Below the pieces are notes generated by a model. That model saw nothing but the letters and a program-made list of their open reading frames with translations. It was not told the origin of the DNA and ran no database searches. From Bacillota bacterium (GTDB lineage: Bacteria; Bacillota; Clostridia; Christensenellales; CAG-138): 25,852 nt of DNA. The DNA lies in assembly GCA_023409435.1 (NCBI GenBank), contig JAEYHP010000098.1, positions 1 through 25,852 of the forward strand, written 5' to 3'. The translations under genes and the position numbers were made by a program. Shown here piece by piece: positions 15,239 to 22,491 of this stretch. Within the stretch, counting starts at the first letter, position 1; each line of letters begins with the position of its first letter.

Positions 15239-16540
15239 TTAGATGAATAGTGCATCCTGCAGTTTGCGAAGCTGCACTATCAGGGAGCTTTCATCTAGCG
15301 CGACGTCGTCATAAGTTATGAGTTCGCCTTTTCTCACATCGCGTACCATAACAGTGTTCTTGTTGACAAGGCCCATGGGAAGTACACGTTTTTCTCTCGC
15401 TTCCGAAGCGGCAATAAATGTACCACGGATGGTAAACCCACCAATACCGTCCAGCTTTTGGCCTGCTTTTAGATCGATCTTTGCAACCGTTCCGGTTTCC
15501 GCAACAAGACCTGCGCGTGGTACAATGCTGGGTACATGATCAATGCATGCCTTGGCCACCGTAAGCGGCGTTTCAAGGCTTGTAAGATGATATGGCCGGT
15601 ACAGGCAGTAATTGGGGCCGGAACCCATGCTCAGATATTGCAACTCGTGCCGGATATCCGGCTGGTCGCTGGCGATGATAATGAATACGCCCGGCGCAAT
15701 GCCGTTGATATATTCCACAACGCCGTAATTGTTGAGCACGCCGCCTCTGCCTTCGCTCTTAAGACTCATCAGGTCCGGCAAGTCCCTGACGGAACCTGCG
15801 GCGCCATGCGCCCCCATCACATCCGGCAGGAAGCCGGTAGCGTTGGCCATGGCCGTCATCTCAACCATGGTTTTTGTACCGTCCTTAAAGGCGCAAATCA
15901 TCTTGGCGCTTGCACCCTTGCGTTTTGCTTCTTCGGCTACGGTTTCGGGTGTGCAGTCATAATCAACGGCATTGTTTTTACCTTTACCGATGACCCGCAC
16001 ATCAAAGCCCAACGCATCCGCAAAATCGTAAAGCTCCATAACAGCACCCGGCTCATCACCAGCAGAGCCGGTATATATGACCCCCGCGTTGGTGGCCAAT
16101 TTATACAATATGTGGCCGATGCAGACATCCGTCTCCACATTGAGCATAACAATATGCTTTTTGCTGTTAATGGCATCAATCGAGACCTTTGCGCCTACCT
16201 CGGGAACCCCGGTAGCGTCTACGGAGCAATGTACAGAAGAGCATTTTGTTGCCAGCTCGTTATTTGTGGTGGCAACAAACTTACCCTGCGCAAGAAGCTC
16301 GTTGCCTTCCTCAACTGTTTGGGCAACGGCATAATCCTTGTTTTCGGTGAGGCCTGCATGATTGTAGGCATCTTTTGCATTGTCGAGGATAATATCCACC
16401 ACAACAGCCGGGCGCATACCTTTCATGGACATCATCTGGCCAACCATGCCGCGTCCCATTTGGCCTGCACCCACAATGCCGGCTAAAATCGGAGTTCCGG
16501 CTTTCTCTAACTCCTGAAGTTTGTAGTTCATTCCAACCAT
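15239..16540 (-). CDS. NAD(P)-binding oxidoreductase with C-terminal SAF domain
   Basis: A 433-residue protein with an N-terminal Rossmann domain (IVGAGQMGRGM, residues 22-32) of the homoserine-dehydrogenase-like type. The middle part (NVETDVCIGH, SAGDEPGAVMELYDFA, GKGKNNAVDYDCTPE) resembles the same family, and the C-terminal 90 residues form a SAF domain (LDGIGGFTIRG, LPMGLV, RKGELITYDDV). Proteins of this build occur in sugar and polyol catabolic operons; the exact reaction is generally unproven. Here it sits between the PTS IIA gene and HPr, where a sorbitol-6-phosphate dehydrogenase would normally be. It is therefore the best candidate for the first intracellular oxidation or rearrangement of the imported polyol phosphate. 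The substrate is not known. Confidence 0.85.
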   Translation of the reverse strand: MVGMNYKLQELEKAGTPILAGIVGAGQMGRGMVGQMMSMKGMRPAVVVDIILDNAKDAYNHAGLTENKDYAVAQTVEEGNELLAQGKFVATTNNELATKCSSVHCSVDATGVPEVGAKVSIDAINSKKHIVMLNVETDVCIGHILYKLATNAGVIYTGSAGDEPGAVMELYDFADALGFDVRVIGKGKNNAVDYDCTPETVAEEAKRKGASAKMICAFKDGTKTMVEMTAMANATGFLPDVMGAHGAAGSVRDLPDLMSLKSEGRGGVLNNYGVVEYINGIAPGVFIIIASDQPDIRHELQYLSMGSGPNYCLYRPYHLTSLETPLTVAKACIDHVPSIVPRAGLVAETGTVAKIDLKAGQKLDGIGGFTIRGTFIAASEAREKRVLPMGLVNKNTVMVRDVRKGELITYDDVALDESSLIVQLRKLQDALFI

Positions 16541-16586
16541 ACGTGTTTACTCCTCACTGTTGTTAAAAGATTACGGCGGTTTCCCG

Positions 16587-16946
16587 TCATTGAAAATGAA
16601 TTTCGAAAGCATCGCCAATGCTTACTTCTGGCATCTTTTCGCCAGAAATGACGATCTGGCCGGGGAGTTCAGCAACTGATGCGCCATTAAAGCAAAATGA
16701 ACAATGACCCATTTTCCTAAGTGTATAATTGGCTTCATCGCCCACCGCAGTAACGGTAAATGCCGTTAATCCAAAGAGGACCTTATCTCCGGGCTTTACA
16801 TCGGTTTCCAGACGCGCTGCCGTGTGCAGTATGGAGATATCCGCAAGCTCTGCGGGCGCGTTCTCGTTGAAAACAATCAACAATCCCTGATCGGCCATCT
16901 CTAACGCGAGCTCACCTATGCCAGTTATAATCGTCCTGTATGCCAT
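16587..16946 (-). CDS. srlB: PTS glucitol/sorbitol-type enzyme IIA
   Basis: A 119-residue IIA-Gut domain. The phosphorylated His is His41 in DISILHTA, and KPGDKVLFGLTAFTVTAVGDEA is the family core. It takes phosphate from HPr and passes it to IIB. The start at 16946 (MAYRT) is preferred to the ATG 9 bases upstream because AAGGTG then lies at normal distance. The gene is 17 bases after srlE. Sorbitol is the archetype, but other hexitols or pentitols are possible. Confidence 0.92.
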   Translation of the reverse strand: MAYRTIITGIGELALEMADQGLLIVFNENAPAELADISILHTAARLETDVKPGDKVLFGLTAFTVTAVGDEANYTLRKMGHCSFCFNGASVAELPGQIVISGEKMPEVSIGDAFEIHFQ

Positions 16947-16963
16947 TTCATTCACCTTATGGA

Positions 16964-17932
16964 TTAATACAGACCGAAGCTGAAGAGATAAGCAATGACA
17001 ACGGCAATGGGACCGGTAATCATACGTGAGAACAACACGGCAGGCACGCCTGCACTAATTGTTTCGGGCTCAGCTTCACCCAGAGATAAGCCAACGGGAA
17101 TAAAATCGCAGCCAACCTGCGCATCAATTGCAAACAGAGCCGGGAGTGCAAAAGAAGGATTGATTGCGCCGCGGCCAATTTGCTCACCTACGAGAACGCC
17201 GACAACCTGCGCAATAACGGCGCCCGGCCCAATGATAGGAGAGATAACCGGAATAGCGCAGATGAGAGAAATAATGAGCATGCCGGGAAGAGATCCGGCG
17301 AACGGGGAAATTGATTTGGCTATCACATCACCAAGACCAGAGCCCTGTATGATGCCTATGATCATGGCCACAAATGCCATGAAGGGAAGTATGTGCCGAA
17401 TAACCATGTCGATCGTATCACGGCCCGCCTGGAAGAACTTGCCTACTACGCGACCAACCGCACGGCCAATCCGCACAAGAAGGCCGGATTTTTCTTTGGG
17501 TGCGGCTTTCGTCTGCTTGCTGCTGGAATTCGATTTAACTTCCTTCACGGCTGGTGCCTCTCCTTCTCCGGCAAATGTAATATCTTCCTTTGCCACGCCG
17601 GAAACATAAGTGTCTTCGGTTATAAACTTGGCAAGCGGGCCACTGGGACCGATGCCCATCAAGTTGATAGTGGGAATACGTTTTTTGGGGTAGACACCAC
17701 AACGGGCTGTGCCGCCGCAGTCGATGATTACGCAGGCAATCTGATCTTCGGGTACTCCGGTGCTGAAACCGTCTACCGCCTGCGCACCAGTCAGTTCGGC
17801 GATATGGCGCGTGATTTCATCAATGCCGCCGCCGGTGATGGAGACGATCTTATTTTTTTCTTCCGTGGGCAGAACTACCAAAGGGCCGCCCCAACCGCCT
17901 TTGCCCTTATGAATCTTAACTGCTTTAAACAT
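16964..17932 (-). CDS. srlE: PTS glucitol/sorbitol-type enzyme IIBC, larger part
   Basis: A 322-residue protein. Residues 1-120 form the cytosolic IIB domain with GGWGGPLVVLP at the start and the phospho-Cys motif DCGGTARCGVYPKKR; Cys72 is the likely active residue. A Lys/Ser-rich linker (about 120-155) leads to the C-terminal membrane domain (residues 170-322), with IISLICAIPVISPIIGPGAVIAQ and CDFIPVGLSLGEAEPETI, typical of SrlE. It forms the membrane channel together with SrlA. It starts 1 base after the srlA stop, so coupling is likely. Confidence 0.94.
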   Translation of the reverse strand: MFKAVKIHKGKGGWGGPLVVLPTEEKNKIVSITGGGIDEITRHIAELTGAQAVDGFSTGVPEDQIACVIIDCGGTARCGVYPKKRIPTINLMGIGPSGPLAKFITEDTYVSGVAKEDITFAGEGEAPAVKEVKSNSSSKQTKAAPKEKSGLLVRIGRAVGRVVGKFFQAGRDTIDMVIRHILPFMAFVAMIIGIIQGSGLGDVIAKSISPFAGSLPGMLIISLICAIPVISPIIGPGAVIAQVVGVLVGEQIGRGAINPSFALPALFAIDAQVGCDFIPVGLSLGEAEPETISAGVPAVLFSRMITGPIAVVIAYLFSFGLY

Positions 17933-17933
17933 G

Positions 17934-18455
17934 TTAGTTCCCCCTCTTCTTCATGAACATCACAGTGAGGCGCTCGGTCACTATTCCCCTGATCAGTATG
18001 ACAATAATGCCCACGATGAAATAGCGAATTGCCAGAGGCCCGAGATTATGTCCCAGCGTGGTAATACCAGCCGCGATACCGCCGTATACGAAATATTCGC
18101 CCGGATTGGCATGCGGGAAGAGGCCAGTGATAGGATGGCAGAAGGAAACGGCCGCATCATAAAATGCAGGCTTGTACTTTTCATCTACAAACCGGCCGAA
18201 CGTATAGGCCATGGGATTGCAGAGTATGAACATGGACAATACGGGCAGAATGGTGTAGCGAAGCAGGAAGAATTTGCTGCAAGCACGCGCAAATTTGTTG
18301 ACTTTCTCTTCGCCGATCATGCTGACTAAAGCGTTAACAAACGTTATCAGGACAATCAGCGTGGGGATTATACCTGTGACAAACCCCATAAATGTCTGAC
18401 CACCAAGGTTAAACAAATTGATAAATCCTTCAGCGAGTTTGGCTAAAAAGTCCAT
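17934..18455 (-). CDS. srlA: PTS glucitol/sorbitol-type enzyme IIC
   Basis: A 173-residue membrane protein, the first half of the split transport domain. Family text is clear: FNLGGQTFMGFVTGIIPTLIVL, CSKFFLLRYTILPVLSMFILCNPMAYTFGRF and FCHPITGLFPHANPGE. It binds and translocates the polyol with SrlE. ATG at 18455 is preceded by a GGGGGG ribosome site that abuts one strand of a predicted stem in the 135-base gap after gutM, so translation may be controlled. Confidence 0.94.
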   Translation of the reverse strand: MDFLAKLAEGFINLFNLGGQTFMGFVTGIIPTLIVLITFVNALVSMIGEEKVNKFARACSKFFLLRYTILPVLSMFILCNPMAYTFGRFVDEKYKPAFYDAAVSFCHPITGLFPHANPGEYFVYGGIAAGITTLGHNLGPLAIRYFIVGIIVILIRGIVTERLTVMFMKKRGN

Positions 18456-18466
18456 ATTGAACCCCC

Positions 18467-18535
18467 CTATTCATTTTGCTTTATTTGGGTCGGCCGATCT
18501 ATGAATAGTCCTCCCTTCCCCAAAGCATGCCGACC
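18467..18535 (-). promoter_or_regulatory. Interleaved stems (pseudoknot-like) before srlA
   Basis: Along the mRNA the order is GGTCGGC (18535-18529), CTATTCAT (18508-18501), GCCGACC (18494-18488) and ATGAATAG (18474-18467). The first pairs with the third (7 bp) and the second with the fourth (8 bp). The pairs cross, giving either an H-type pseudoknot or two exclusive hairpins. The last strand touches the srlA ribosome site. Confidence 0.5.
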
Positions 18536-18590
18536 AGAAACTGTTGAACACGATAGCGAACACAGCAACGTTCTTTCGCACATCGTAAAA

Positions 18591-19115
18591 TTAATTTGAA
18601 GAAACTATCCTCTGGTGAAGACCGATATCTGCCTGATCGGCCTTTGTTTCATCCTCACCGTACACAAGCGCCTGCTCGGCCTCTTTGCGGAAGCGGTGAT
18701 CTAGCGCCTCCACAGCCTGTATCAGCGCACCCTTCTTTTTACTAAGCACGGTTGCATCATAAGGGCGCCTTTTGCGGTAGTACCTAAGTTCTTGGGCATC
18801 CCGCTCAATGCCGGCCTTTCGAATTGCGCTTAAGGTCATGCCAACATACTCGGGCATATCCTTAAACTTAGCGAATATGGTGTAACCCTTCATGCTTTTA
18901 CAGGCGACCACTTCGTCCTTGTTTCTGTCATAGGAGAGAATAATGATTTCGCCCTGACGAAGAGCATTTTTACGTTGGCCAACCCCTATCACACCACTTC
19001 CCAGCAAACCTTTGACCGTACGCTGATAGTGGCGAACCTGTATAAAGGCCAAAAGCATTTGGGCGGCCATGAGAGCGAATATCGCAAGAAATATCCAGGT
19101 ATTTGGGTTTTTCAT
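18591..19115 (-). CDS. gutM: GutM-family activator of the glucitol operon
   Basis: A 174-residue protein with one N-terminal membrane helix (residues 7-25) and a cytoplasmic part that matches GutM (SrlM): IQVRHYQRTVKGL, GVGQRKNALRQGEIIIL and YVGMTLSAIRKAGIERD. GutM acts as a helper activator of sorbitol operons together with a DNA-binding regulator; its mechanism is poorly known. It is the first gene of the operon, with a strong sigma-A promoter and ribosome site (AAGGAGAGAG). It lies where E. coli has the gene later in the operon, an arrangement common in Firmicutes. Confidence 0.92.
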   Translation of the reverse strand: MKNPNTWIFLAIFALMAAQMLLAFIQVRHYQRTVKGLLGSGVIGVGQRKNALRQGEIIILSYDRNKDEVVACKSMKGYTIFAKFKDMPEYVGMTLSAIRKAGIERDAQELRYYRKRRPYDATVLSKKKGALIQAVEALDHRFRKEAEQALVYGEDETKADQADIGLHQRIVSSN

Positions 19116-19173
19116 AATTGAGCTCTCTCCTTATGCGAATTGCTATATGGATATGATTATTTCTTATGTATGT

Positions 19174-19202
19174 ATTCTATATTGCTCAAATGTAAAAGTC
19201 AA
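19174..19202 (-). promoter_or_regulatory. Promoter of the gutM operon with SorC-like site in the spacer
   Basis: On the minus strand the -35 box is TTGACT (19202-19197) and the -10 box TAGAAT (19179-19174), 17 bases apart. Between them lies TTGCTCAAATGT (plus strand, 19182-19193), which matches 11 of 12 bases of the element at the sorC promoter. A bound SorC would block polymerase here. Confidence 0.75.
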
Positions 19203-19602
19203 TATTCAATATAAAAATATTTATTTTTTAAATTTATTAATAAAACCGCCGAATTGCGCCATTTTTTATTCAAAACGCATCACCTTGCCGCCTTCTTGTT
19301 TGTGCTTAATTTTATCATAAGTAATAATATTCTTAATTAATATAATGTATTACTTCTTTTTATTATTTCATTTGTTAAAATATTCGCAAAAAAAACAATG
19401 TAATCAGGCAAATATACCGCTCTGCTCCGTAGAGGGCCCTGCAACGCGCGCCGGCGTTTCTTGTTGCTATTATATCCTCTAATTCTATGTGATAGATGGT
19501 CAGTCGAGGGGCCATGCGGTACTTTATTGATTTTGGCGCAGAGATATGGTTTTATGTATATAGAATTCCAAATATCTACTTTTACGCAGTTTATTATATT
19601 CT
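19203..19602. other. Long AT-rich divergent region (gutM / GH4 gene)
   Basis: No gene is seen. The part to about 19400 is very AT-rich. A small hairpin AACGC/GCGTT near 19444-19459 is followed by T-rich sequence. A weak promoter for the GH4 unit may lie at 19527-19557 (TTGATT, then TATGTA with long spacing). Partial similarity to the SorC element (TCATTTGTTAAAA near 19368) is too weak to call. Confidence 0.35.
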
Positions 19603-19614
19603 AGGAGGATAACA

Positions 19615-19650
19615 GTGCTTGCAGGACTGAATTGGTACTTGCATTATTGA
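19615..19650 (+). CDS. 11-residue upstream ORF before the GH4 gene
   Basis: A GTG-started ORF, VLAGLNWYLHY, has a perfect AGGAGG six bases before the start (19603-19608) and ends 30 bases before the GH4 start. The ribosome site is better than that of the GH4 gene itself. It may be a leader peptide or a translation-coupling ORF; no terminator pair was found around it. Chance cannot be excluded. Confidence 0.4.
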   Translation: MLAGLNWYLHY

Positions 19651-19680
19651 TTTAATATCTACAAAAAAAGGGGGCAATCC

Positions 19681-20988
19681 ATGCCAAACGTCCATAAAAT
19701 TGTGGTAGCAGGCGGAGGCAGCAGCTACACGCCGGAACTTCTTTACGGCTTTACCGACAAATCCCGGCTCACAGCAGAAGAGATCATACTGGTGGATGTA
19801 CCGCAAGGCAGGGAAAAACTTGAGACGGTCGGCGCCTTAGGCTCCCGAATGTTTCAGAAGCATGGCATCGCTACCCGCCTGTCATGGACGCTTGATCTGG
19901 AGTCTGCCCTGCCCGGCGCGGATTTTGTATTGAATCAGATCCGTATCGGCGGGCTTGCGGCACGCGCGCTGGATGAACAGATCCCAAACCGCTTCGGCCT
20001 GATCGGCCAGGAGACAACGGGAGCCGGCGGGTTGTTTCTGGGGCTGCGCACCATGCCCGTGGTAGTAGAAATAGCAAAAAAAATGGAGCGCCTGTGCCCC
20101 GAAGCAACGCTGATCAACTTTACCAACCCGGCAGGAATGGTGACTCAGGCCGTCCAAAAGGCGACGAGCATCCGCTGCATCGGCCTGTGCAACATTCCAA
20201 TCAACATGAAACACGGCCTCGCAAGGATGTTGGAGCTGCCCGTCGAGCGCCTCAATTTCAATTATGTGGGAATCAATCATTTATCGTTCATAACAAGGGT
20301 GTGGGACGATGATGCGGATTACACCGAAACTCTTCTCAAACGCCCTCTGGAACTAATGTCATCCGTAGTGGCAAACATTCAGCAATTGGAAAATCCCACG
20401 GCGGTGATCGACGCCATCCGCCTGATCCCCGGCCCGTATTTGGCTTACTATTTCTTTGAGGATCAGAAGCTCAAAGAGGAGCTGGAGGGGCTGAAAGCTG
20501 GCAAAGGAACCCGCGCGAATGAAGTGATGGCTACAGAAAAACTCCTTTTTGACCTGTACCGTGACCCGGAGCTAACAGCAATCCCCGAAGAGTTGAAGCG
20601 GCGCGGAGGATCGCGCTATTCGGAAGCCGCCCTGCAGATTGTGGAAGCAATCGCCCATAATACCGGCCGTAATTTAACGGTCAACATCCGAAACGGTTTC
20701 ACCGTCCCCGAACTGCCGGAAGACGCCGTGATTGAAGTCAACTGCAGGGTGGACAAAAACGGGGCCGTTCCTGTTGGCAAACTAACGCTTCCCCCTCAAA
20801 TACGGGGGCTTATACAGCATGTGAAGTCCTATGAATCCCTTGCGGTATCAGCCGCGCTCAACAGGGACCGCCGCCTCGCCCAGCAGGCGTTGATTGCCCA
20901 TCCGCTTGCCCATGACGCCACAAAAGCGCTGAAGGTGTTTGACGCGCTTTGGGAGGCGCACGCCAATTACTTAAGCGATTACCGTTAA
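19681..20988 (+). CDS. GH4 glycosidase, 6-phospho-beta-glucosidase type
   Basis: A 435-residue family-4 glycoside hydrolase, which needs NAD+ and a divalent metal and works by a redox-assisted elimination. Seen: the NAD loop VVAGGGSSYTPEL at the N-terminus, NFTNPAGMVTQA, the metal Cys in LCNIP, the metal His in GINHLSF, and the catalytic Tyr region RGGSRYSEAAL. NQIRIGG and IGQETTGAGG are typical of the 6-phospho-beta-glucosidase branch (LicH/CelF/ChbF). It is cytosolic and acts on phosphorylated disaccharides. It is 18 bases upstream of a sugar kinase, which suggests that the sugar is phosphorylated by ATP and not by a PTS. The exact sugar is open. Confidence 0.92.
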   Translation: MPNVHKIVVAGGGSSYTPELLYGFTDKSRLTAEEIILVDVPQGREKLETVGALGSRMFQKHGIATRLSWTLDLESALPGADFVLNQIRIGGLAARALDEQIPNRFGLIGQETTGAGGLFLGLRTMPVVVEIAKKMERLCPEATLINFTNPAGMVTQAVQKATSIRCIGLCNIPINMKHGLARMLELPVERLNFNYVGINHLSFITRVWDDDADYTETLLKRPLELMSSVVANIQQLENPTAVIDAIRLIPGPYLAYYFFEDQKLKEELEGLKAGKGTRANEVMATEKLLFDLYRDPELTAIPEELKRRGGSRYSEAALQIVEAIAHNTGRNLTVNIRNGFTVPELPEDAVIEVNCRVDKNGAVPVGKLTLPPQIRGLIQHVKSYESLAVSAALNRDRRLAQQALIAHPLAHDATKALKVFDALWEAHANYLSDYR

Positions 20989-21006
20989 GGATGGCAAGGA
21001 GGATGC

Positions 21007-21978
21007 ATGAGTTATTTCATCGGTATTGACGGTGGTTCCTCCAAGACAAAAGGCTTGCTGTCCGACCACACCGGCCGAATACTTGCGGAATATACCACTT
21101 CCGGGTCCAATTACCATATCATCGGAATGGAAGCGACCCGGCAGGTCCTCGAATCCGTGATACAGAATTTACTCAAATCAGCCGGTCTCAAAAAGGAACA
21201 GCTGAGCTTTGCCATGCTTGCGCTATCGGGCGCTGACCTTCCTATGGATTTTAAGATTTTGAGTGAAATCACAGCCGTTTGCCTGCCCGGTGTTTCCTAT
21301 GAAGTGACAAACGACGTTTGGGCAATCATGCGCAGCGGCCTTCGTGAGCCCTGGGGCGGGGTGGTCATCTGCGGCACAGGCGGCAATGCGGGGATTACGC
21401 GTCCCGATGGACAGCGCTTCATACTCAGGGCCCTAACCTATAAGCTTGGCAATTACGGAGGCGGAGGCGACATGGCAACCGAAGCGCTGCACTATATGTT
21501 CCGAGCGGACGAGCTGACCTATAAACCGACTCTGTTAACCAGCCGCCTGCCAGCGCTCCTAGGCTGCGACGACCCGTCGGCTGTCCTAAATCGGCTTTTC
21601 CCTGCCGACCATCTAAGCCTTGAAGACTACAACCGAATTCCGCCGCTGGTGTTCGAACTAGCGAGTTTGGGGGATGAGGTCTGCCTGGAAATTCTTGAAC
21701 GTATGGGAAGAATTCAGGGGCAATTGTTTAACGGCGTGGTCCGTCAAGCAGATATAAAAGGAATACCATTGCCCGTCGTCATTGGCGGCAGCCTGTTCAG
21801 CGGATCAAACCCAACCCTTGTGGACGCCATGCTGCTGGAGATTCATACGCTGCTGCCGGAAGCATACTTGGTAAAGAGCCCATATCCTCCGGCTGCCGGC
21901 GCTCTTCTTTTGGGCCTTGACCGCATGAACGGGCCATGCGAGGCAATTTACGAGCATCTGAACGACTATTTTCTCTAG
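21007..21978 (+). CDS. BadF/BcrA-type sugar kinase (N-acetylglucosamine kinase-like)
   Basis: A 323-residue ATPase of the ASKHA superfamily. The phosphate-1 loop is FIGIDGGSSKTKGLL; phosphate-2 is VVICGTGGNAGI; the adenosine motif is VVIGGSLFSG. TNDVWAIM holds the catalytic Asp, and YGGGGDMATEALHY is typical of GlcNAc/hexosamine kinases of this family. AAGGAGG stands just before ATG at 21007, and the gap to the GH4 gene is 18 bases, so the two form one unit. The likely role is to phosphorylate the disaccharide or its product. Which comes first cannot be told. Confidence 0.88.
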   Translation: MSYFIGIDGGSSKTKGLLSDHTGRILAEYTTSGSNYHIIGMEATRQVLESVIQNLLKSAGLKKEQLSFAMLALSGADLPMDFKILSEITAVCLPGVSYEVTNDVWAIMRSGLREPWGGVVICGTGGNAGITRPDGQRFILRALTYKLGNYGGGGDMATEALHYMFRADELTYKPTLLTSRLPALLGCDDPSAVLNRLFPADHLSLEDYNRIPPLVFELASLGDEVCLEILERMGRIQGQLFNGVVRQADIKGIPLPVVIGGSLFSGSNPTLVDAMLLEIHTLLPEAYLVKSPYPPAAGALLLGLDRMNGPCEAIYEHLNDYFL

Positions 21979-22040
21979 ACACCGTTCGGCATTTTTCACG
22001 TCCGCTCTGTTGGAGATTCCGGCTCTTTTATGCCGTTTTA

Positions 22041-22335
22041 TTGACATCCAAATCCATCTATAATATCTTGCCCTTATAAGATGCATCTGGGGTTGTTGAA
22101 GCTGCTGTCCCCCATCGCTTTCAGTGAACAGGTATTGGTGCAACGGTCGGCCTTTGTGTGCGGCTTCACCGGTCCTTCAGCGGGGCATCTTACGGTGGGA
22201 CGCGAGCGTCACTTACGCCTTTTAGCGTTCAAAATGCGCTTCGCGGATCGAAGGTGGCGCGTTCCTTGCCCGTCAGGTTTTAATAGTCATACGCAAAGCC
22301 CGCCTCGGCATGACGCCGCGCGGGCTATATCTATC
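22041..22335 (+). ncRNA. Candidate structured non-coding RNA
   Basis: This gap holds no good gene but many paired segments. TTGACA (22041-22046) with TATCTT (22064-22069), 17 bases apart, is a possible promoter. A first domain is closed by AAGATGC (22078-22084) with GCATCTT (22185-22191) and inside it TTGAAG (22096-22101) with CTTCAG (22175-22180). A second domain is closed by GGGACGCG (22197-22204) with CGCGTTCC (22258-22265) and contains the hairpin CTTCG-CGGAT-CGAAG (22239-22253). AGCCCGC/GCGGGCT (22297-22326), followed by ATATCTATCTTTT, could end it. I cannot assign an RNA family. Confidence 0.5.
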
Positions 22336-22410
22336 TTTTCAGCCCAGAGGACCTCACAGGAAAAAAGATTAAATGGCGGTATTCTCCATCTATCCAGCGG
22401 GCCCCCACAA

Positions 22411-22484
22411 CTCCGGTTAGCATCAAAGGCCCTTCAAATATTTGCCATAAAAACACGAAGGCGGCCATATGCTAAACCGGAGGG
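22411..22484 (+). promoter_or_regulatory. Long hairpin sequestering the ribosome site of the next gene
   Basis: CTCCGGTTAGCAT (22411-22423) pairs with ATGCTAAACCGGAG (22469-22482) with one bulged base, and inside it GGCCCTTC pairs with GAAG-GC-GGCC. The right arm contains the GGAG of the ribosome site (GGAGGG, 22479-22484). Translation of the gene at 22492 would need this stem to open, by a ligand, protein, temperature or a ribosome. Confidence 0.6.
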
Positions 22485-22491
22485 CAATACC

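Noticed and set aside
15536..16486. 316-codon plus-strand ORF
   Set aside because: Antisense to the SAF-domain oxidoreductase; no family resemblance and no start signal.
19360..19385. Third SorC element upstream of the GH4 gene
   Set aside because: TCATTTGTTAAAA matches only half of the shared 12-mer, within what AT-rich DNA gives by chance.
22041..22063. TTGACA with TATAAT only 12 bases apart as a promoter
   Set aside because: The spacer is too short for sigma-A; TATCTT at 17 bases is the better -10, so TATAAT was not used.
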